Assembly: GCF_947631555.1 (NCBI RefSeq)
Contig: NZ_CANRLT010000008.1
Location: 1-47,670, forward strand
Length of the DNA: 47,670 nt
Source of the DNA: an uncultured Mailhella sp.
GTDB taxonomy: Bacteria; Desulfobacterota; Desulfovibrionia; Desulfovibrionales; Desulfovibrionaceae
Direction of reading: 5' to 3'
Part shown: positions 12,307 through 21,292 of the stretch, one piece after another
Layout of the letters: every line of letters starts with the position of its first letter
Position numbering within the stretch: the stretch's first letter is position 1
The notes under the pieces: model-generated
The model's input: the letters and a program-made list of their open reading frames with translations, nothing else
Database searches by the model: none
What the model was told of the DNA's origin: nothing
Program-made: the position numbers and the translations under genes

Positions 12307-13782
12307 ATGACAATGCCGGATTTTCAGACATTTATTCATCTGTATGAAGAGGCCGCCCAGCCCTGCCGCTATCAGAAGGTGGCGGCGGCGCTGGAGGCGG
12401 GTATTGAGCAGAGACTGTTTCTGCCCGGGCAGGCTCTGCCCACGCAGCGGGCTTTAGCGGCGGCACTCGGGCTGACCGTGGGCACGGTCACGCACGGCTA
12501 TGCCGAGGCCGCCCGGCGCGGGCTGGTCACGGGCGTCACCGGGCGCGGCACCTTCGTCCGCGCCAGCCGCCCGGACGTGGACGTGCTTCCCCCCGCACCT
12601 TCCCCTGTCGACGGTCCGGACAAAGGTCCCTTTGCCTGCCCACGGGAAACGGCGGAAACAAACGACGGCGATTCCCAACCTCTCTGGAATCTGGGCTTCA
12701 TCGCGCCCTTTGAACACCTGAACCCCGCCCTGCTCGATGGTCTTTCCCATCTGCTCTCTACACTTCCGCCAGAAGAGCTGGCAGCACTGCAGAGCTATCA
12801 GCGGCCCGGCGGCATGGAAAAGCACCGCGAGGCCGGAGCACGCTGGGCACGGCGTTGCGGTGCGGCCGTGTCCGGCCAGGAGCCGCTCATCTGCGCCGGT
12901 TCTCAGCACGCCCTTGTAACGATCCTCATGTCCCTCTGTTCTCCGGGAGAACGTATCGCCGCCGAGACTCTGAGCTACCCTCTGCTGCGCCAGCTCGCCT
13001 GGCGTCTGCGCCTGAATCTCGCCTCCGTGCGCACAGATGCCAGTGGAATGCTCCCCGATGCTCTCGACCAGGTCTGCCGCAATGGTGGTGTTCGTGCCGT
13101 TTACCTCATGCCTTCCTGCCGCAATCCCACGCTCACCTGTATGCCTGAAACCCGAAGACGGGATCTGGCAGAAGTCTGCCGCAGGCACGACCTGCTCATC
13201 ATTGAAGATGATGTTTTCGCCCTGGCCGTGGATACGGGACGGGCGCTGCCCACCTTTTCCGCACTGACTCCGGAACGTACCTGTTTTATTGCGGCCACCA
13301 GCGAAATCCTCGGCGGCGGCCTGCGTGTGGCCTATCTTTGCCCGCCTCAAGAATACCGCGAGGAATTGGAACGGACGATCTCCTATACCCTTTCCATGGT
13401 TCCGCCGCTCATGGCCGAACTCGCCTCGCAATGGATCCTGGATGGAACAGCCGACCGCGTTCTGGAAGCCAAGCGCAGAGAAGCCGCGGCACGCAATCTC
13501 CTCGCGCAGGAGCTGCTGGATGGCTGTGGGCTTGTCTCACGCCGTACCGGTTTTTTCTGCTGGCTCCCTCTGCCCGAACCCTGGACGGGCATACAGTTCG
13601 CGGATGCCGCCCGTCAGCAGGGTTTGCTTGTGGCCGAAGGCGAACATTTCCTGACCGGCCACGCAGCGCAGGGACACGGTGTGCGGCTGGCTCTGGGAGG
13701 AATAGAGGACAGGGACACGCTTGCCGAGGCGCTGCGCACCGTCGTGCGGCTGCTGGACTCAAGGCCCGCTGTCCGGAGTTGA
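12307..13782 (+). CDS. pdxR: GntR/MocR-family transcriptional regulator, PdxR-like
   Basis: About 491 aa: an N-terminal GntR winged helix (residues ~15-85, with [23 protein letters not shown] as recognition region), a linker, and a fold-type-I aminotransferase-like domain. Its position divergent from pdxST suggests PLP-responsive control of that operon. The aminotransferase signature IIEDDVFAL is present, but the segment that normally reads S-K-x-L-x-P-G-L-R-x-G-Y-L is here [14 protein letters not shown]. The PLP-binding lysine position is therefore Glu (about residue 333, codon GAA at 13303). I take ATG 12307 as start because of AAAGGA 4 bp upstream; ATG 12313 is an alternative. It could be a regulator that senses PLP non-covalently or a different ligand. 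Confidence 0.85.
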   Translation: MTMPDFQTFIHLYEEAAQPCRYQKVAAALEAGIEQRLFLPGQALPTQRALAAALGLTVGTVTHGYAEAARRGLVTGVTGRGTFVRASRPDVDVLPPAPSPVDGPDKGPFACPRETAETNDGDSQPLWNLGFIAPFEHLNPALLDGLSHLLSTLPPEELAALQSYQRPGGMEKHREAGARWARRCGAAVSGQEPLICAGSQHALVTILMSLCSPGERIAAETLSYPLLRQLAWRLRLNLASVRTDASGMLPDALDQVCRNGGVRAVYLMPSCRNPTLTCMPETRRRDLAEVCRRHDLLIIEDDVFALAVDTGRALPTFSALTPERTCFIAATSEILGGGLRVAYLCPPQEYREELERTISYTLSMVPPLMAELASQWILDGTADRVLEAKRREAAARNLLAQELLDGCGLVSRRTGFFCWLPLPEPWTGIQFADAARQQGLLVAEGEHFLTGHAAQGHGVRLALGGIEDRDTLAEALRTVVRLLDSRPAVRS

Positions 13783-13838
13783 CGCGAGCGGCACAAAGTC
13801 TATGATACGCCGCATATCATCTTGAATAAGGACGTACT

Positions 13839-14636
13839 ATGGCAGCGGCACTTATCGTTTACTGTCTGCTTGGCGGCATCGCCGGCATTCTGGCGGGACT
13901 TCTGGGTATCGGCGGCGGCGCCGTGATCGTTCCCATGCTGGTCTTCGCCTTCGCATGGCAGGGAATCTCGCCTGACGTGGCCATGCACATGGCCGTGGGA
14001 ACCTCTATGGGCAGCATCATGTTCACGGCCGTATCCAGCGCCATGGCGCATCATCGGCGCGGCGGCGTGGACTGGAGCGTCTTCAGGTGCATCGCCGTGG
14101 GCATCCTCATCGGTACCTACTGCGGCACCTTCATCGCCTCCCGCATTCCAGCCCGTTATCTTCAAATGTTCTTCGTCTGCTTCCTCTTCTATGTGGCGAC
14201 GAATATGCTCCTGAACAAGAAGCCCAACCCCAGCCGCACCATGCCCGGCATCGCGGGCATGACCGGCGCGGGCATGTTCATCGGCGCTATCTCCAGCCTT
14301 GTAGGCATCGGCGGCGGGACACTGTCCGTGCCCTTCCTCGTCTGGCACAATGTGGATATGCGCCGGGCCGTGGGCACATCCGCGGCCATCGGCTTCCCTA
14401 TTGCCGTGGCCGGAAGTCTGGGCTTCATCACCAACGGCTGGGGCGTTCCCGAACTCCCGGCTTATTCTCTGGGCTTCATTTATCTGCCTGCACTCGCAGG
14501 CATTGTCGCCGTCAGTATGCTCACCGCCCCCATAGGCGCGGGCATCGCGCACAAACTGCCCATCCCCAAACTGAAGCGCGTCTTCGCATGCTTCCTGTAC
14601 CTCGTGGCCGTCAAGATGCTTATGGACGTTCTGTAG
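13839..14636 (+). CDS. TauE/SafE-family membrane transporter (sulfite/organosulfonate exporter type)
   Basis: A 265-aa integral membrane protein with about eight hydrophobic segments in two repeats. Each repeat carries a Gly-rich motif of the family: GLLGIGGGAVIVPML near residue 25 and SLVGIGGGTLSVPFLVW near 150. The family is thought to export sulfite, sulfoacetate or related anions, and some members act on other substrates. AAGGA lies 8 bp upstream of the ATG. It is transcribed alone and ends at a terminator shared with the convergent lysO-like gene. The substrate cannot be read from the sequence. Confidence 0.9.
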   Translation: MAAALIVYCLLGGIAGILAGLLGIGGGAVIVPMLVFAFAWQGISPDVAMHMAVGTSMGSIMFTAVSSAMAHHRRGGVDWSVFRCIAVGILIGTYCGTFIASRIPARYLQMFFVCFLFYVATNMLLNKKPNPSRTMPGIAGMTGAGMFIGAISSLVGIGGGTLSVPFLVWHNVDMRRAVGTSAAIGFPIAVAGSLGFITNGWGVPELPAYSLGFIYLPALAGIVAVSMLTAPIGAGIAHKLPIPKLKRVFACFLYLVAVKMLMDVL

Positions 14637-14659
14637 GCCTTACCCAGCCCAAACATGAA

Positions 14660-14692
14660 ACGGGTCTCCCTCTTCGGGGCGACCCGTTTTTA
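14660..14692 (+). terminator. Terminator between the TauE-type gene and the convergent LysO-type gene
   Basis: ACGGGTC (14660-14666) pairs with GACCCGT (14681-14687), followed by TTTTATTT on the plus strand. It ends the TauE-type transcript. Confidence 0.85.
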
Positions 14693-14711
14693 TTTGGAAA
14701 ACAGCACGATT

Positions 14712-15638
14712 TCAGCGCAGCGCCATGAGCAGGGGCAGGATCACGGGAACGGCCAGCGTCAGGCACACGCCGGAGAACATGGCGAGAATGGCACAGCGCT
14801 CCCCGCTCACACTTGCGATCACAGGCAGACAGGTATCCATGGCCGTGGCCCCGCCGGCGAGTACCGGGCCAAGCCCGCCGGAAAAACGCAGCAGAAGCGG
14901 TGAAAGCAGCAAGGCCAACGCTTCGTGCATCATGTTGGAAAGCAGCGCCACCGAACCAAGCGCCGGATCTCCAAGACGGGTCAGAATAACCGTGGCGAGG
15001 CTGTAGTAGCCGAAGCCCGCGCCCACAGCCAGAGCGTCGATCAGCGTAATGCCGTACTTCAGGGAAAGGAGAAAGCCGCCCAGCAGACTGCCGCAGAACG
15101 TGCCCGCAACCACCCCCAGCGGGATAAGCAGGATGCGCGCCTTGAACTCCCGAATCACGGAGAGCGCACGGAGGTCAAAGCCCACAGTCATGCCGGCGAG
15201 GAAAAGCAAAACATAAAGGACACCGGCGACGGCTTCACCGCCGGAGAGTCCCGCAGGCAGGACGCGGTACAGTCCAGAAAACACGCCGGCCGCAAAAAAG
15301 GCCAGTGCCGCAAGGGAAATTCCGCTGCAGAAACGAAGCATCGGCGCAGGCACCACCCGGCCGGGCGCATATTCAGGAAACACATACCGGCCCAGCAGAC
15401 GGGCGGCCGCAAGGCAGCCCAGAACGGAAAGGGAGCTGATGACCGCGGCACACAGTCCGAACTTCTCCATCTGGGCAAGGAGTTCGTCGTTTCCCCCGAT
15501 GGACAGCCCCAACAGGAAGAGCATGGCGCGCACTGTCCAGCCAAGACAGCGGTTCACGGCCTTCACCGCTGCTTCGGAACGACGCGTGAGCCACCCCGCC
15601 GGGATACCTCCCGCGATGAGACCGATTTCGGCAAGCAC
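14712..15638 (-). CDS. lysO: LysO-family (DUF340) lysine exporter
   Basis: A 308-aa polytopic membrane protein with about eight transmembrane segments, close to the ~299 aa of E. coli LysO (YbjE), which exports L-lysine and confers thialysine resistance. Family features include the N-terminal half followed by LSGGEAVAGVLYVLLFLAGMTVG and the C-terminal stretch SVALLSNMMHEALALLLSP. The frame is open much further upstream, but that part runs through the yebC terminator and the end of yebC; the GTG at 15638 with AGGAGG 7 bp upstream is the sensible start. Family confident; substrate by homology. Confidence 0.88.
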   Translation of the reverse strand: MLAEIGLIAGGIPAGWLTRRSEAAVKAVNRCLGWTVRAMLFLLGLSIGGNDELLAQMEKFGLCAAVISSLSVLGCLAAARLLGRYVFPEYAPGRVVPAPMLRFCSGISLAALAFFAAGVFSGLYRVLPAGLSGGEAVAGVLYVLLFLAGMTVGFDLRALSVIREFKARILLIPLGVVAGTFCGSLLGGFLLSLKYGITLIDALAVGAGFGYYSLATVILTRLGDPALGSVALLSNMMHEALALLLSPLLLRFSGGLGPVLAGGATAMDTCLPVIASVSGERCAILAMFSGVCLTLAVPVILPLLMALR

Positions 15639-15667
15639 CCCCGTCCTCCTTCCCCTGTGCCTGAACC

Positions 15668-15708
15668 AAAGAAAACGCCGGGCAGGAGAGCTTCCCCTCC
15701 GCCCGGCG
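15668..15708 (-). terminator. Terminator of rlmE-yebC
   Basis: On the minus strand CGCCGGGC (15708-15701) pairs with GCCCGGCG (15683-15676), with inner GGAG/CTCC pairing, and is followed by TTTTCTTT. It lies just past the yebC stop and upstream of lysO. Confidence 0.85.
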
Positions 15709-15726
15709 CATACGTTTCCCGGCAGG

Positions 15727-16470
15727 TTACGCTTCAGGGTTGAAGTCGTCGGGCAGATCGGCGTTGGTATACACGTTCTGCACGTCGTCCAGCTCTTCCA
15801 TGGCGTCGGTGATGCGGAAGAGTTTCTGCGCGGTCTCGGCGTCCACGGGAACGAGGATCCTGGGCACCATGGCAAGCTGTGCTTCCAGCATTTCCACGCC
15901 CTGCCCTTCCAGCGCTTCGCGAACGGTATTGAAATCGCCCATGGCGGTGCGTACTTCCCAGGTGTCGCCGCTGTCCTGCACGTCATCGGCTCCGGCTTCG
16001 AGAGCCATGTTCATCACAGACTCTTCGTCAGGATACTTTTCCTTGTCCAGAGTAATCACGCCCAGCCGGTCGAACTGGAAGGACACGGAGCCGCTTTCGC
16101 CCATTGTTCCGCCGTACTTGGTGAAAACATGGCGCACATCGGCCACTGTGCGGTTCTTGTTGTCGGTAGCGGTCTCCACGATAATGGCCACGCCGCCCGT
16201 GCCGTATCCTTCATAAATGATCTCGGAGAGGTCGCCGCCGGCATCCTGACCGGTGCCCTTGCGGATGGCGGCCTCAATGCGATCCTTGGGCAGGTTCACG
16301 GCCTTGGCGGCCGCGATGGCGGAACGCAGACGGGCATTACCGGCAGGGTCGCCGCCGCTCTTGGCAGCGATGATGATTTCCTTGGCGACCTTGGTGAAGA
16401 CCTTGCCGCGCTTGGCGTCCTGAGCACCCTTGCGCAGTCTGATATTTGCCCATTTGTTGTGTCCCGACAT
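15727..16470 (-). CDS. yebC: YebC/PmpR (TACO1) family protein
   Basis: A 247-aa protein of the usual YebC length, starting with [22 protein letters not shown] and containing the conserved [12 protein letters not shown] segment near residue 88. The family was annotated as transcriptional regulators; more recent work ties YebC proteins to translation of difficult sequences such as proline stretches. It lies 18 bp downstream of rlmE on the same strand, so the two probably form an operon with a common translation theme. The C-terminal DDFNPEA is acidic as in the family. Confidence 0.96.
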   Translation of the reverse strand: MSGHNKWANIRLRKGAQDAKRGKVFTKVAKEIIIAAKSGGDPAGNARLRSAIAAAKAVNLPKDRIEAAIRKGTGQDAGGDLSEIIYEGYGTGGVAIIVETATDNKNRTVADVRHVFTKYGGTMGESGSVSFQFDRLGVITLDKEKYPDEESVMNMALEAGADDVQDSGDTWEVRTAMGDFNTVREALEGQGVEMLEAQLAMVPRILVPVDAETAQKLFRITDAMEELDDVQNVYTNADLPDDFNPEA

Positions 16471-16488
16471 AATGCCTCCCGAAAATGT

Positions 16489-17091
16489 TTAGCCTTGAAC
16501 GGCACCCTTGAACCCCATGCCCAATTCAAAGATCTCCTTGCTTTCGGCACGGGAGCTTTTGGGCTTGAACGTCCTGACCGTGGCAAAACGCGCCCGGAGC
16601 GCGCCCGCCAGTTCCTGAAAATCCGGCCCCATGAAAATCTTGGCAACAAAACCGCCGCCGGACTTTAAATACCGGTCGGCCACCGCCACCGCCTCCAGGC
16701 ACAGTTCCAGCGAACGAGCCTGGTCGGTAAATTTCGTGCCCGTGGTTCGCGGAGCCATATCACTGATCACCATGTCAAACGGCCCCTTCTCTGCAAGCAG
16801 GGACTCAAATTCCGGAGAGCGCTCGAACACATTCTCCTGAAGAAAGGTCACGTTCGGCGGGAAGGCCGTCTCCGTACCCTGCAAGTCGCAGGCCAGCACA
16901 AGGCCTTTTTCTCCTACCCGTTCGGCGGCGTACAGTGACCACGACCCCGGCGCAGCCCCAAGATCCAGCACCTTCATTCCGGCCCTGAAGAGGCGGAACG
17001 CCCTGTCCATTTCCTGAAGCTTGTACACGGAACGGGCAGGGTAATGATCTTCTTTGGCCTTGAGGAAATAATAATCGCGGTATACTTTCAT
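16489..17091 (-). CDS. rlmE: 23S rRNA 2'-O-methyltransferase (RlmE/FtsJ family)
   Basis: A 200-aa SAM-dependent methyltransferase, expected to methylate U2552 in the A-loop of 23S rRNA. The SAM-binding motif VLDLGAAPGSWSLYAAERVG lies at about 40-59. The K-D-K-E tetrad can be traced: Lys in SVYKLQE, Asp in VISDMAPRTTG, Lys in GGGFVAKIFMG, Glu in SKEIFELG. The frame is open for nearly 300 further codons upstream, but those are antisense to the desulfoferrodoxin gene; MKVYRDYYFLKAKEDHYPARS is the natural start. The Shine-Dalgarno is weak. Confidence 0.94.
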   Translation of the reverse strand: MKVYRDYYFLKAKEDHYPARSVYKLQEMDRAFRLFRAGMKVLDLGAAPGSWSLYAAERVGEKGLVLACDLQGTETAFPPNVTFLQENVFERSPEFESLLAEKGPFDMVISDMAPRTTGTKFTDQARSLELCLEAVAVADRYLKSGGGFVAKIFMGPDFQELAGALRARFATVRTFKPKSSRAESKEIFELGMGFKGAVQG

Positions 17092-17286
17092 GGCGCTCGG
17101 GCTTGTGTATCGTATTTCCGAAAAAGAGCCAAGAGGAAACTTGGCACTTTCCCTGGAAAGGGATAATGTTACAGCAAAAAACTTCCGTTGGCCAGACCTT
17201 CTCCCGCCGGAAAAACGGCAGACTTTTCTCCGGCACCGAATGCTTGCCGCACCGAGTTTTTCTCGAAGAATTTCGTTTGAATTTCC

Positions 17287-17315
17287 TTGACCGGCAAAAA
17301 AGAATCCGTTAATAA
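17287..17315 (+). promoter_or_regulatory. Candidate promoter of the oxygen-defence cluster
   Basis: TTGACC (17287-17292), a 17-bp spacer and TAATAA (17310-17315) lie 65 bp before the dfx start. A small hairpin, GCCAAG/CTTGGC, is at 17128-17145 in the same divergent region. I do not see a clear PerR- or Rex-type operator. Confidence 0.35.
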
Positions 17316-17379
17316 AAATCATTCCCAACAAAACTTCATCCGTTACGGATGCAGATATTTCAACCAGGAGGTACTCCCT

Positions 17380-17760
17380 ATGCCCGCCAGACTTGATGTC
17401 TATCAGTGTAAACATTGTGGAAACATTGCGGAAATTCTGCATGGTGGCGTCTGCACCATGACGTGCTGCGGCGAACCCATGCAGCTTTTGCGTGAAGGCA
17501 CTACCGATGGCGCTCTGGAAAAGCATGTTCCCGTCATCGAAAAGACGGCTGACGGCTACAAGGTCAAGGTGGGAGCCGTGGCTCATCCCATGGCGGACGA
17601 CCATTATATCGAATGGATCGAACTCATCGCCGATGGTATCTCCTACACCCGCTTCCTTAAACCCGGAGACGCCCCTGAAGCCGAATTCTGCGTGAAGGCC
17701 GACAAGGTCACCGCCCGTGAATTCTGCAACAAGCACGGCCAGTGGAAGGCCGAACTCTAA
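17380..17760 (+). CDS. dfx: Desulfoferrodoxin (class II superoxide reductase)
   Basis: A 126-aa cytoplasmic two-iron protein that reduces superoxide to hydrogen peroxide without making O2, taking electrons from rubredoxin. The N-terminal desulforedoxin-like centre has Cys10, Cys13, Cys29 and Cys30. The catalytic centre has His49, His69, His75, Cys116 and His119, and the family's Glu47-Lys48 pair is in place. The ATG at 17380 has AGGAGG 7 bp upstream. It opens a run of plus-strand genes: a double rubredoxin 10 bp downstream, then a single rubredoxin and the flavodiiron oxidase. Function is well established for the family. Confidence 0.97.
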   Translation: MPARLDVYQCKHCGNIAEILHGGVCTMTCCGEPMQLLREGTTDGALEKHVPVIEKTADGYKVKVGAVAHPMADDHYIEWIELIADGISYTRFLKPGDAPEAEFCVKADKVTAREFCNKHGQWKAEL

Positions 17761-17770
17761 GAGCGAAGGC

Positions 17771-18130
17771 ATGAAAAAGCACGTTTGCAGTCTTTGCGGA
17801 TGGGAGTACGACCCCGCTGTTGGCGATCCTGGCTCCGGCATCGCTCCCGGAACGGCCTTTGAAGACCTCCCCGAGGACTGGGTCTGCCCCGTGTGCAGCG
17901 CTTCCAGGAGTGACTTCCATGCTGCGGACAGTGCCGATTCCGCTGCGGAGCAGAAAAGCGACATGGCCATGTGGCAGTGCCAGGTCGGTAACTGCGGCTA
18001 TATCTACCGCCCGGAAAAAGGCGACCGCAAGGGAAAAATCCCCGCGGGCACGGCCTTTGAGGATCTGCCTGATGACTGGCACTGCCCCGTCTGCGGCGCT
18101 TCCAGGAAAATGTTCAAAAAACTCGCGTAA
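17771..18130 (+). CDS. Two-domain rubredoxin
   Basis: A 119-aa protein with two rubredoxin domains joined by a linker rich in Ala, Ser and acidic residues (~50-66). Domain 1 has Cys6-x2-Cys9 and Cys39-x2-Cys42, the normal Fe(Cys)4 set. Domain 2 has Cys70-x4-Cys75 and Cys105-x2-Cys108, so its first pair has a two-residue insertion. A C-x4-C rubredoxin has been reported in Desulfovibrio (Rd2 type). The start is 10 bp after dfx, so it is probably cotranslated and may pass electrons to Dfx or Roo. A fused pair with unequal sites suggests two different redox potentials, which is inference. Confidence 0.93.
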   Translation: MKKHVCSLCGWEYDPAVGDPGSGIAPGTAFEDLPEDWVCPVCSASRSDFHAADSADSAAEQKSDMAMWQCQVGNCGYIYRPEKGDRKGKIPAGTAFEDLPDDWHCPVCGASRKMFKKLA

Positions 18131-18151
18131 TCACGCTCAGGAGAGTTTGTC

Positions 18152-18340
18152 ATGATCCACTGCAAAACCTCTACGTCCAGCCTGTCCGATCAGACGCTGG
18201 TAGGTACTGGCGTTGCCTTTGAACGGATCCGCCGCATCACCGGCTATCTTGTCGGAACACTGGATCGCTTCAACGATGGCAAACGCGCCGAGGAAAGAGA
18301 CCGCGTCAAACACTGCAATCTGGAACACTTCCACGACTGA
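18152..18340 (+). CDS. Small hypothetical protein between two rubredoxin genes
   Basis: A possible 62-aa gene starting MIHCKTSTS, with GGAGAG 7 bp upstream of the ATG, and lying in the 240-bp gap between the two rubredoxin genes. It is mostly polar, with one hydrophobic stretch (ITGYLVGTL) and a His-rich end (HCNLEHFHD). I do not recognise it. The good ribosome site and operon position argue for a real gene; the lack of any known relative argues against. Confidence 0.4.
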   Translation: MIHCKTSTSSLSDQTLVGTGVAFERIRRITGYLVGTLDRFNDGKRAEERDRVKHCNLEHFHD

Positions 18341-18370
18341 ACCACCATCTGACATTAACGGAGCTGAACC

Positions 18371-18526
18371 ATGAAGTACATCTGCAACGTGTGCGGCTAT
18401 GAATACGATCCTGCCGTTGGCGACCCTGATTCCGGTATCGCCCCCGGCACTGCTTTCGAAGACCTCCCCGAAGACTGGGTCTGTCCCGTCTGCGGCGCTT
18501 CCAAAAGCGACTTCGAAGCCGCCTGA
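18371..18526 (+). CDS. rub: Rubredoxin
   Basis: A 51-aa classic rubredoxin with Cys5-x2-Cys8 and Cys38-x2-Cys41 binding one iron, and the [21 protein letters not shown] core typical of Desulfovibrio. It carries single electrons in the cytoplasm, here most likely to the flavodiiron protein encoded next. The sequence is very similar to domain 1 of the upstream two-domain rubredoxin, which suggests duplication. A terminator follows the stop, so roo may be partly uncoupled from it. Confidence 0.97.
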   Translation: MKYICNVCGYEYDPAVGDPDSGIAPGTAFEDLPEDWVCPVCGASKSDFEAA

Positions 18527-18551
18527 TGACCTCTGCATTGCCGACCGGCGA

Positions 18552-18584
18552 GGAGCCTTCTTTCTGAGGAGGCTCCCCTTTTTT
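18552..18584 (+). terminator. Terminator after rubredoxin
   Basis: GGAGCCT (18552-18558) pairs with AGGCTCC (18570-18576) and is followed by CCTTTTTTATTT. It lies between rub and roo. Confidence 0.85.
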
Positions 18585-18663
18585 ATTTACAAACCCTCTG
18601 ACGCTCTCAAGCGGACAGCTTAAGACGCGGCAGACAAAAACCTTGTTTCTCAAGTGAGGAAGC

Positions 18664-19872
18664 ATGAGACCCGTTGAGCTGAAAAAAGATATATACTGGG
18701 TAGGGGCCGTCGATTTCGACATCCGCAACTTCCACCATTACAGCCGCTCTCCTGAAGGCAGTACCTATAATGCCTATCTGGTCTGCGATGAAAAGAACGT
18801 CCTTTTCGACACCGTGAACGCCCATGAGTTCAGCGTTCTGGCCAAACACATCGCCGAGATCATCGAACCCGAAAAGGTCGACTACATCGTCTGCAACCAT
18901 CTGGAACAGGATCACTCCGGAGCGCTGCCGCGCATCGTCAAGCTGTGCAAGCCCGAAAAGATCTTCTGTTCCCCCATGGGTTACAAATCCATGACCAACA
19001 TCTTCGACACCACGGGCTGGCCCATCGAAGTGGTCAAGGACGGCGACCGCCTGAACATCGGCAAGCGCAATATCACCTTCCTTGAAACCCGTATGCTGCA
19101 CTGGCCCGACAGCATGGTCTCCTATCTGGAAAAAGACAAGGTGCTCATCAGCAACGACGCCTTCGGTCAGAACATCGCCTCCTCCTGCCGCTTTGCCGAC
19201 GAGTGCGAACACCATACGCTGCGGGAAGCCATCAAGCGTTATTACTACAACATTGTCCTGCCCTTTTCCCCGCAGGTTCTCAAGACCATCAAGCGCGTTG
19301 TGGACATGGGACTGGAATTTGACGTCATCGCTCCCGACCACGGGCTGATTTTCCGCACCCCCGAAGACGTGGCCTTCGTCATCAATACCTATAAGGAACT
19401 CGCTGAACAGAAGCCGCAGAAGCGTGCCGTCATCGCCTATGAAAGCATGTGGAACGGCACCGCGAAAATGGCCGAAGCCGTGGCTGACGGCCTGGAATCC
19501 GAAAACGTGCCCTATGTGCTCATGAACCTTCAGAACTGCCACTGCAGCGACGTGATGACCGAACTTGCCGACAGCAGCGCACTCATCCTTGGTTCTGCCA
19601 CCCGCAACAATATGCCCATGGTCAACATGATGGCCTGCATCGCCCATGTAAAGGGTCTGCGGCCGCAGAACCTGGTGGGCGCAGCCTTCGGCACCTACGG
19701 CTGGTCCGGAGAAGCTCCCAAGATGATGGCCGACGCCCTCGCCGACATGAAGGTTGAAGTCGTGGCCGAACCTCTGAAATGCTACTTCAACCCTCAGGCC
19801 GAAGACCTGGCCAGATGCCGCGAACTCGGTGTGGCCGTGGCCCGTGCCCTGAAGGAAAAATGCGCTGACTGA
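18664..19872 (+). CDS. roo: Rubredoxin:oxygen oxidoreductase (flavodiiron protein)
   Basis: A 402-aa protein, the same length as D. gigas ROO. The N-terminal beta-lactamase-like domain carries all six diiron ligands at the D. gigas positions: His79, Glu81, Asp83, His146, Asp165 and His226. The C-terminal half is a flavodoxin domain with the FMN phosphate loop ESMWNGTAKMAEA near residue 260 and the GSATRNNMP and GTYGWSG loops. The enzyme takes electrons from rubredoxin and reduces O2 to water in the cytoplasm; some relatives reduce NO. GAGG lies 6 bp before the ATG. A strong terminator precedes it, so it may also have its own promoter. Confidence 0.97.
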   Translation: MRPVELKKDIYWVGAVDFDIRNFHHYSRSPEGSTYNAYLVCDEKNVLFDTVNAHEFSVLAKHIAEIIEPEKVDYIVCNHLEQDHSGALPRIVKLCKPEKIFCSPMGYKSMTNIFDTTGWPIEVVKDGDRLNIGKRNITFLETRMLHWPDSMVSYLEKDKVLISNDAFGQNIASSCRFADECEHHTLREAIKRYYYNIVLPFSPQVLKTIKRVVDMGLEFDVIAPDHGLIFRTPEDVAFVINTYKELAEQKPQKRAVIAYESMWNGTAKMAEAVADGLESENVPYVLMNLQNCHCSDVMTELADSSALILGSATRNNMPMVNMMACIAHVKGLRPQNLVGAAFGTYGWSGEAPKMMADALADMKVEVVAEPLKCYFNPQAEDLARCRELGVAVARALKEKCAD

Positions 19873-19882
19873 CCTGACGCCG

Positions 19883-19912
19883 CCGGGCCGCCCCCATTGG
19901 ACGGCGGCCCGG
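19883..19912 (+). other. Strong hairpin between roo and cydA
   Basis: CCGGGCCGCC (19883-19892) pairs perfectly with GGCGGCCCGG (19903-19912) around a 10-nt loop. No T run follows, so it is not a standard terminator; it may limit readthrough into cydAB or protect the roo mRNA end. Confidence 0.5.
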
Positions 19913-19967
19913 GACTGCGGCATCGAGTCCGCATCTGTGAACGCCGGACGAGAACAAGGAGCAACCC

Positions 19968-21290
19968 ATGGATCTCATCTTACTCTCGCGCCTCCAGTTT
20001 GCCATCACCGTATTCTTCCACTTCGTCTTCGTTCCGCTCACACTGGGCCTCTCCATCCTGCTCGCCATCATGGAGACCCTCTATGTGCGCACGGGCGATG
20101 AAGACTACCGGCGCATGACGAAATTCTGGGGCAAACTCTTCCTCATCAACTTTGTACTGGGCATAGTCACCGGCATCACTCTGGAATTCCAGTTCGGCAC
20201 CAACTGGTCGCGCTATTCGGCCTATGTGGGCGATATTTTTGGTTCACTCCTCGCCATTGAAGCAACCGTGGCCTTCTTCCTGGAATCCACCTTCGTCGCG
20301 GTCTGGGCCTTCGGCTGGGAACGCGTCGGCAAAAAAGTCCACTGCTTTGCCATCTGGATGGTGGCCCTCGCGGGCAACCTTTCCGCCCTGTGGATCATTC
20401 TGGCGAACGGCTTCATGCAGCATCCCACGGGCTATGTCCTGCGCAATGTCCGCGCCGAGCTGAACGACTTTCTGGCCGTGGTCACCAATCCCTACGCCTG
20501 GGGCGAATATTTCCACACGCTGTCTTCGGCCTGGATGCTCGGCGGCTTCTTCGTCCTCGGCATCGCAGCCTGGCATCTGGCACGGAAAAACGACTCCGCC
20601 CTGTTCAGGAAGTGCGTGCGCCTTGCCGCGCCCTTCACCCTGATCATGGCGCTCCTCGTAGGCCTGGCCGGACACCATCAGGGCATGAACGTGGCCGAGT
20701 ATCAGCCCGCAAAGATGGCCGCCATGGAATCCCACTGGACCACCCAGACCCGCGCCCCCATGTACCTGTTTGTCTGGCCCAATCAGGATAAAGGCGAAAA
20801 TTTTGTCGAAGCGCTGCCCATCCCGGGACTCATGAGCTTCATCGCCTTCAACGACATCGATGCCGAAGTCAAGGGCCTGAGTGACTTCCCCAAGGACGAC
20901 ATTCCGCCCGTGCTGCCCACCTTCCTTTCCTTCCGCTTCATGGTAGCCATGGGCGGCCTGTTCATCGCTCTGGCGGCCTGGACCTGGTGGCGCCGCCGCG
21001 ACCTTGAGGCATCCCCCCGGCTGCTCCGCCTCCTGCCCTGGGTCATTCCCCTGCCCTACCTCACCATCATGGCGGGCTGGGCCGTGGCCGAAATCGGGCG
21101 TCAGCCGTGGATAGTCTACGAACTCATGCGCACCTCGGACGCCGTGTCCCCGGTTCCTGCCAGCTCGGTACTTGTCTCCCTTCTCGGCTTCCTCGCCGTC
21201 TATACCCTGCTGGGTGTCGTTGATATCTGGCTTCTGTACACCCAGTCCCGCAAAGGCCCCGAACCCGCCAAAGCCGCTGAGGAGGCGTAG
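19968..21290 (+). CDS. cydA: Cytochrome bd ubiquinol oxidase subunit I
   Basis: A 440-aa polytopic membrane protein, the short-Q-loop form. His18 in ITVFFHFVFVPLTLG is the expected axial haem ligand; the second haem histidine lies in EYFHTLSSAWMLGG, and the conserved GWAVAEIGRQPWIVYE motif is near residue 365. With CydB it reduces O2 to water with very high affinity, taking electrons from quinol. In an anaerobe it scavenges O2 at the membrane, parallel to Roo in the cytoplasm. The ATG has AAGGAGC 6 bp upstream, and cydB follows after 2 bp. Confidence 0.98.
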   Translation: MDLILLSRLQFAITVFFHFVFVPLTLGLSILLAIMETLYVRTGDEDYRRMTKFWGKLFLINFVLGIVTGITLEFQFGTNWSRYSAYVGDIFGSLLAIEATVAFFLESTFVAVWAFGWERVGKKVHCFAIWMVALAGNLSALWIILANGFMQHPTGYVLRNVRAELNDFLAVVTNPYAWGEYFHTLSSAWMLGGFFVLGIAAWHLARKNDSALFRKCVRLAAPFTLIMALLVGLAGHHQGMNVAEYQPAKMAAMESHWTTQTRAPMYLFVWPNQDKGENFVEALPIPGLMSFIAFNDIDAEVKGLSDFPKDDIPPVLPTFLSFRFMVAMGGLFIALAAWTWWRRRDLEASPRLLRLLPWVIPLPYLTIMAGWAVAEIGRQPWIVYELMRTSDAVSPVPASSVLVSLLGFLAVYTLLGVVDIWLLYTQSRKGPEPAKAAEEA

Positions 21291-21292
21291 TC

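Noticed and set aside
12307..13782. Reading the MocR-type gene as an aminotransferase enzyme.
   Set aside because: It has an N-terminal GntR DNA-binding domain, lies divergent from pdxST, and lacks the catalytic lysine.
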